Shown here: positions 53,776 to 60,000 of the stretch, piece after piece
Layout: every line of letters starts with the position of its first letter
Position numbering within the stretch: position 1 is the stretch's first letter
Assembly: GCF_030272615.1 (NCBI RefSeq)
Contig: NC_081406.1
Span: 232,182,396 to 232,242,395 of the forward strand
DNA: 60,000 nt
DNA from: Cryptomeria japonica
Taxonomy: Eukaryota; Streptophyta; Pinopsida; Cupressales; Cupressaceae
Reading direction: 5' to 3'
Notes under the pieces: generated by a model
What the model saw: the letters and a program-made list of their open reading frames with translations, nothing else
The model's database searches: none
Told to the model about the DNA's origin: nothing
Translations under genes and position numbers: made by a program

Positions 53776-55248
53776 TGTTGATGTGTTTTTCATGCACATG
53801 CAAACACAGAATAAAATACCAAGGTATCTTATCCTCTCTTGAACAAAGTTATCCGAATGCTGAAGATTTGCCTAAGGATCAATCGAAATAACTGCAAGGT
53901 TCTTATATGTAGGGTCTCTACGTGTGGATAAGCTCTTGTGGTATGATGTGATTATGCTGGAATCACAAGGGGACTTATGTTTGAGTGTTTGAGCGTTTAA
54001 TCTGCTGGAACTTGAGTCCAAATTACTAACTGGGGAGAATAAAGAAATAGCATTTGGTAAAGCGCTCAGAAAGTCTACTCTAAGACCTAGAATGCAAGAA
54101 TATGGATGAATGACTACTTGGAGTCCTACTGGGCTAGGTCTCACCATCAAACTGAACAATTCAACACCAGCTCAGTGCGATCTTCTAAGGGATGCTTCAA
54201 ATATGTTCAAATCGTTACACCATTTGATACTGATCACCATTCAAGTTAATGCATGAACAATAGACACATAATGACTCGAGATTAAGCTCATTCAATGTTA
54301 GTTGACCATGCAAGGCACCCTTACAATGAACAAGAGGCTAGTGGTTTGGACTAGGCGTATTCCACGCGAGTGTATTCAGTGACTTCCTTCATTCAATCTA
54401 ATTATCTATCATCTAAAATGAAGATTCAACAAGAGACCATGCATATTGCAAAGAAATGACACAGTTCACCATAACTTCAATGAAAATGGAGTTCATTTAC
54501 AATCAAGGTAACAATTTCTTGCCTTCTCCTAATCTACTCTAATTGCTTTTCTATTTACTATTTCTTTGATACTAACTATTCTATTGACTATTCATCAATT
54601 ATTAAGCCACTATTAACTCCCTATTAATGAAGAGCCAGAGCTTTATATAGAGAGCTCTTTACATTTCAATGGCTTTGATTGATTTACAATGAATGGCTAG
54701 GATTACAAGATGAAAACCCTAATTATGGTTTGTTATAACAAACTCCTTTAGCCAATGATAAAATTACATTCAATGCTCGTGAACCAATAGGAAACAAGGG
54801 TAGGTGCCTCAAAGTTTGTGCCATCACTGGTGAGTCAGGTACATTGAATCTAGACACGCTGATGTGGACCTATCTGATTGGAGGAACAGTGACTAGGATG
54901 CCACCTTGTTTGGTACTTGCTTAATCAAGGAATGTCAAATCTCTTTCAATGTGATGATGACGAGAAGCTAACTTTGATTAACTCTTTTGAAACTATCTGC
55001 TTCTTTCAATGCACCCTTGCACTGGCCTTAGTTGATTCTCCTCTGTCCTTGATGTACTAGATGAATGATGTACCTCTCCTTGACTCTCCTGTGATGATGA
55101 GGCCTCTTCATTGTCAAGTCTTTCTTTCTTCTCTGTCATCTTATCTCTCTTTGAAGTGTTTGTAAGATCCTTCTTTTGATATCTTGTGATCTTCTTGAGA
55201 TAGTTCTAACACCTGAAGTCCTTTTATTTTAACAACACCTTGGGTACC
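53776..55248 (-). repeat. LTR R3 (5' LTR of W), truncated by V
   Basis: It starts TGTTGATGTG and carries the full R-U5 and a TATA box (54642-54649). It matches R2 up to CTTGGGTACC and stops at 55248, where V begins with TGTTGGTG. Its hairpin-array part must lie beyond the right window edge if V is a simple insertion. Confidence 0.8.
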
Positions 55249-56092
55249 TGTTGGTGTCTGCTTTATCATCTACCAAACATTAGGATAGGATGCCCAAAGG
55301 TATTCTATCCTCTCCTGAAAAATCACTACTGATTCCAAGGTCTATATGTGCGAACAAGCGACTTTAGTGGAATAGATTCTTGGGTAGTGTATGCTGAAAT
55401 TTTCAAGGGGGACTTACGTTTGACAAGTATTTTTGAACTGCTGGACTTAGATGGATTTAGCAATTTAGGCTCTTCTTTTTTTTGGGAATTTTCTGGGATT
55501 TAGACTTTCAAAAGAAAGGGGAAAAGGGATAGAGTTCAAGAAGGCTAATTTAATCCTACGAATTCTGGAGACGGTATCAACTGGGTGCTCTCGAGAAACC
55601 AAACCTTGCTTCACCACACTAGGGACAACTACACAAGGCCGGTGCAATCTTCAATGGGTTGTGCTTATGATCGAGATGTTGGGATGCACAAGGGATGGGC
55701 CCAGACTAACTTTGCACGGTGAGATGGAAATCATCCATACACCAAAAGTATGAGCGGAGATACACCATCAATTGACTCTTATCAAATCCTTCATTCGAAT
55801 TAACAACAATGAAAGCAAATCTAAGTTAATTTTAACTAAGTGTTGAGGCAATTGAAACCATGCAAATCATTCAAATAAGAGAGATTACAAAGCAGCGCAC
55901 ATGCAATATATTATCTGGAAATGACCTTAAGCAACAATACATCAAAAACCTCACCCTTTTCAAATGAGAGGAGGCAACCTTATATAGTTTCTCAAAAATA
56001 AATGAATGGCCGAGATCAAACAGTGATCAATGGCCAAGATTGAAAGTCCTAAACCCTAATTAGGGTTTCCCGAAATACTATCAGTTCAAACA
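55249..56092 (-). repeat. 3' LTR of element V (right border approximate)
   Basis: It starts TGTTGGTGTC (LTR 3' end on minus: GACACCAACA). A TATA box (CTATATAAG on minus) lies at 55979-55987 and the conserved AACCCTAATTAGGGTTT palindrome at ~56051-56067, as in R1. R-U5 contains a stretch shared with LTR S (55465-55647 against plus 36384-36584). The inner border is set at CA 56092 by the likely end AAACA, but it could lie elsewhere up to ~56126. The matching 5' LTR is outside the window. Confidence 0.6.
55979..55987 (-). promoter_or_regulatory. Candidate TATA box of V LTR
   Basis: CTATATAAG on the minus strand, placed like the TATA boxes of R1-R3 relative to the AACCCTAATTAGGG palindrome. Confidence 0.45.
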
Positions 56093-56126
56093 AATGAAAG
56101 AGTGACAAGTGGCGCAACTACTAATT

Positions 56127-59100
56127 TCACTGAGGTGAGTGGCCACTTTCCTCTTTCAGAGATTCAACATATCTGGACACAATGAGCTTGACCTCCTCCA
56201 TGGTGACACTTGGCAAACCGCCAATTTGGAAGTCGATGAGGTCCACATCGTCGGCGCATGTGGCAAGGATGCCTTCCCACTCCACTGCTTGGGTGAGGAA
56301 GTTGTCATCGATGGAGAGGAAGTTTGCAATCTTCGAAAGATCGCCTTTGTCAATCATCCCTGAATCCCGGAAGAAGCTTGTCTGAATCCTGGCTCTTAGG
56401 TTTTTTGCTTGTAAATGCTTCTCCCTTAGGCTTTCCTTCTTCCAGATCTCTGACGCCACACGGAATACCTTGCCCAAGATCTCTCTAACACTTGCCTCTG
56501 TCTCAAAACACTTGGTCTCGGATTTCTTCAGAACCTCAATTCGAGTGACCAGAGCATAGTACCACGTGCCGAAGTCGTACCTGTCTCCTGTCCGTATGAT
56601 GCCTGCGTCCACTAAGCTCCTCTTTGACATGCCTCGGATAACCTTTAGGTGAGGGAGTATTTCATTTTGAATTTCATCCGCTTCTTCCCAATTGGATGCT
56701 AGATCCTGGATACGATCAATCAACAAAGAAGTTGCCTCATGTGCCGATACTAAGTTTTCTACCAGGGTGTCAGCACGCACCGAAGCGTCTGAAATCCATT
56801 CCTTTCCTTGAGTATATGAACCCTTCATATCATCATAGTCCTTCATTGATCCCTGTTGAAGAGGCTGTGGTGGAGTAGCCGGGACTTCATGGTTGAGCGG
56901 GCTGGTAAGATGGAGAACATACTTATTCCATTGTTGGTTCTCTTCTTCCACTTTCTTCCTCTTTTCCTTTTCATGAGCCAGCCTCGTCTTTAGAACGTTG
57001 CAGGAGTCATCAAAATATTGGATCTCTTGGTCTTGGGTAGGCTTACCCATCTCTATGGTAGTAACCTTGTAATCATCTGTGGTGACATTGTCCCTAGTCT
57101 TCCCTTCTTTGGGCACCTCTATCTGGACTGTCCTGAATCCGACAATGTCTCTCTGAATCAGGGAAAACTTCCTGGCGGGTTTGGGCGGTTTAGCTATAGT
57201 GGGTTCATTCACCTTCTATAGGAATGCTGCGGTGACCTCCTCGGTTGAGTGGGCCTCCTTGGGAACCTTGGCCTTTATCCTTGCTCTCAGCCAATCCGGA
57301 ATGGTTGATTGTTCTACAGTGTTACGATCAAACTCATCATCTGCCTCTCCTGGGTTTGTTGGTATGCCATCCAAGAAGATTGTAGGTGCTTCAATTTGCC
57401 CCTTGTCTGGACTTCGGAAGACCTTTTCCACCACTTCCTCAATTGGCTGGGAAAGCACTCTTACTTCATCATCAATCACACAGATGTTCATCTCTTGCTC
57501 CCCAATTGCACTCTGATCAGGCGCAATGGAAGCAGCACTTAGGATGGAGTGACTTTCTCTGGATTCTCTTCTCTCACCTACAACCCTTTTCCCTGTGACC
57601 TTTGTGGAGCTTCCACCCAACTCCTTCCTCTTTCGAGACCCAACACTTTCTGGATTTCGAGCATCACTGGCAGAGGTACAAAGGTTGACGGACAGAGTAT
57701 CATCTACTCCCATTAATTCATAAGTCAAAGTCATACCTTTAGCCTTCAACTATTTTGTCTTTTCAGACGCCCACCACCTTGAGTACTCAACCACCGACCT
57801 CACGAGGTCTGCTAGATCCGATTTCTCTCCCTCTGTCCAATTTATTAAGACTAAGGGTTCATTCTTCATCTTTTCAAAGCCCGGTTGCTGAAGTTCTAGG
57901 CTTTCTTCTACCTGATCAACAACTCTGAATACTTCCGTTGCTCTCACCATACTCAAAGGAATTCTTGACCAGAACCTCTTTCGGATCTCGAAACTATCGG
58001 CTGCATTAGCCCAGTAGTCTTCTAGATCCAGTCTGTGCTCAAACATTGTCCCTTCGATCTTCTTTATCCTATGGAATGGATCGAAATCCTTTCTTGCCTT
58101 GTATTGATAGAAGGGATACCAAGCCAGTTCTTTCTCAGCGGTGGCTATAGCCTGTGATGATGGACATGTTTTCAGTCCATTACCAATTGTAAGTGAGGAC
58201 GTCCTTGCCTTCTTCTGCTTATCCCTTTGAATCACTATATACTCCTCCAATTGTCTCACAACCTCGAGCAACACCACTCTGTTGGTAGGGTAAGCTGGAA
58301 GCTTGTATGGAGGCCTAGAGAATCCCTGAATTCGGAGGTAAGTGAACTTTGGATATTGGATGTACCAACACCCGAACCGACCGATGAAGTCCATAGACTC
58401 TTGAGAGAGCCTCTGGTGTAGGCCACCTTGAAGTGTTCGGGTAATGTGCATCAGGAAGGTATCATTCACCCTTTTGAAATGGAACTTCTCCTCCATGTGG
58501 AGCTGGGGATAGCAATCATATACTGGAAATTGGTTCTCCTTGTTCCCAACTTCTCCTCTACAAGTGAGACCTTTGTACCTGTAGGTCCTGGCCAAAGAAT
58601 AAAACAAGTAAGAACTCATGAAGAAAGTCCTATTCGCCTCCAGGTTCCTTAGCTGGCTGTCTAGGTTGTCGCTGATCATCCGGGCCCAGTCTATCATTTT
58701 TACTCCATTGATTATTTCATTAATGAAATAATACATCTAGGGTTCGAATGGAGCTCCCTGAGGATTTCCTATTATTCTATTGAGCAGGACAATCATGTCC
58801 CCAATGTCCTCCTTGAAGTATGCTCGCACTAGGCTCTTTCTCTGGAGTTTGGAGGCGCCCTTCCTCGGCTTGTCTAGCTAGGAATAGTTAACTATGGCAT
58901 CATATTCCTCTAGGTGGTCGTGGTACAGACTGTTAGCTTCTTCCTTTGTCATATATACTGCGTTGTGGTACTCGGGGATCCTGAAGGCCTCTCTGATGGC
59001 CTCATCGCAGACATTCGCCAACACTCTTCCATCAGGTGCAACAATATCCTTACTGATGGGGTTGTAGTGTTTGGCACATTCGACTACTAGTTCATTGCAC

Positions 59101-59309
59101 TGCATGGTGGGGAGGAAGCTGGCAGCGTGCACGATACCACTCTTCATCATTTTTTGCGCAATGGTGGTAGGCACAAGGTTGTCCAGACCAAACATTCGCT
59201 TCTTAAACTCCCTCAGATTGATGTGTCCGAGGTTGGTGTCGCTGATGTTCTTCCACTTTGAAGTCATCCTCGACTTTGGAGGAGCATCTTTGTCTACCTG
59301 AAGTTTCAT
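56127..59309 (-). pseudogene. Third ORF of V, best copy (C): one 1061-codon frame with four TAG
   Basis: Frames 58878-59309, 57750-58736, 57216-57749 and 56127-57212 are all in the same phase, separated only by TAG at 58878, 58737, 57750 and 57216. Residues ~1-143: domain with CDEAIREAFRIPEYH. ~192-330: MIDWARMISDNL, FMSSYLFYSLAR, VYDCYPQL, LQGGLHQRLS, PYKLPAYPTNRVVLLEVVRQL. ~400-470: RLDLEDYWANA, RFWSRIPLSMV. ~600-720: STIPDWLRARI and a basic linker. From ~770: coiled-coil (RLAHEKEKRKKVEEENQQW) and a helical C-terminus. It matches copies A and B and, in part, the third ORF of P. It lies directly before the 3' LTR. Function is unknown. It resembles gag-like 'plant transposon' domains, by inference only. 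Confidence 0.7.
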
Positions 59310-60000
59310 AATGTATAAGGCCTGCAGGCAAACAATGAAAATTTTAAAGTTAGAAAAGGATTTGCAAAGTTTTGAAAATAACGGGGCTGCGAAATGGCTA
59401 AGTGTTGGAAAATTTTCCCTTTTTTATTCTCATACTTAGCCATAAAAATCGAATTTTCACCTTAAAACCCTTAGTCTTAACGCTGGTTGTGGTTACCACC
59501 AAGTGTCAAAACTTTCAAAAAAATTTCAGACTTAGCCAAAAAAAAATGATTTTCTTCCTCCAAAATTTTCGAAAAAAAAAAAATCATTTATTAAATTCTG
59601 GAAAATATTCAGAAAATTCAGAATTTTAATTTCACCTCTGACTTGGATAGAAGTAAGGCTAGAATTTTCTCCGAAATATTCAGAAAATTCAAAAAAAGTT
59701 TGGATGATTCTTCCTCGTACTGGTTGCCTTTCTCTAGAAATCCATAAATCTTTTGCCAAAAAATATTATCCAACTTCCAGCAATATCTAGAATTTTCTCT
59801 AGATGATCTTCAAACTGACATACTTTACTAGGCTCTCCTTAGTAACTTTGAACTTCTTGGTGTAATAATGAAGTATTTGTAGACAAAGTTAAATCTTCAA
59901 GTAGAAACCCTTAAAATCATCCAACCCATACTTCTAATTTTAACTTAACATTTCGTAGTTTTAAGACAATATCTCAAAAAAAACATTCCATTATGATTTA
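59310..60000 (-). other. Upstream part of element V, no gene seen
   Basis: AT-rich with runs of A or T. The small frames at 59402-59629 and 59532-59759 resemble nothing known. If V has pol genes they should lie further right, outside the window. A primer site or 5' LTR is not found here. Confidence 0.4.

Larger units (their letters stand above)
41109..55248 (-). mobile_element. Non-autonomous LTR element W
   Basis: Left LTR R2 (41109-41202 joined to 46326-50652), internal 50653-53775, right LTR R3 (53776-55248, cut by V). R2 and R3 match closely where they overlap (about nine positions in ten by eye around 46440-46650 and 54000-54210). A minus-strand primer site (TTGGCGCTAGGAGGG) adjoins R3, so W reads leftward. 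The internal region encodes only one gag-like protein. No protease, polymerase or integrase is found in 3.1 kb, so movement would need enzymes from another element. Confidence 0.75.

Noticed and set aside
57216-58880. Alternative genetic code or suppressor-based readthrough in copy C
   Set aside because: TAG stops also break enzymes of unrelated elements, and the P arms show CAG as the source, so C-to-T decay explains it more simply.

Overview
This window looks like nuclear intergenic DNA of a seed plant with a very repeat-rich genome. A gymnosperm (conifer-type) genome is my best guess, from the deep nesting of old retrotransposons, the multi-kilobase LTRs and the absence of any recognisable single-copy host gene. 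The species cannot be told from the sequence. There is no operon, bacterial gene, tRNA, rRNA or CRISPR array. Almost every open frame belongs to a Ty1/copia or Ty3/gypsy-type LTR retrotransposon or is a by-product of repeats.

Layout. (1) 1-2672 plus 26131-27896 plus 33221-33607 are relics, on the minus strand, of two tandem copies (A and B) of a large retroelement 'third ORF'. Copy A carries a solo LTR (1566-2390). (2) Copia element X (2673-26130) is inserted in copy A. It keeps only gag and protease, and its right LTR is split by copia element Y (8516-25908). Y is in turn split by element P (9078-21055), a Ty3/gypsy element of unusual palindromic form, and P carries solo LTR Q (11005-12394). 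That is five nested layers, and all but the oldest have matching 5-bp target-site duplications. (3) Copy B is split by copia element Z (27897-33220), a young element whose LTRs differ at about 2 of 207 positions. (4) At 33608 a long LTR (S) begins, followed by gene-free DNA with hairpin and palindromic repeats to 41108. (5) 41109-55248 holds element W on the minus strand. Its left LTR (R2) is split by a 5.1-kb solo LTR (R1), its 3.1-kb internal region encodes one unrecognised gag-like protein, and its right LTR (R3) is cut by element V. (6) V (55249 to beyond 60000, minus strand) carries the best copy (C) of the third ORF, a single 1061-codon frame broken only by four TAG codons.

What stands out: P ends in two inverted LTRs yet has one shared target-site duplication. 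LTRs R1 and R2 carry arrays of a perfect 35-37-bp hairpin every ~170 bp, partly in a two-unit higher-order pattern. A gag-like third ORF lies immediately before the 3' LTR in both P and V. W encodes a protein with a duplicated CRIH...H...C motif. Broken frames are mostly interrupted by TAG, and comparison of the two arms of P shows directly that several were CAG, as expected from C-to-T decay in CHG context.
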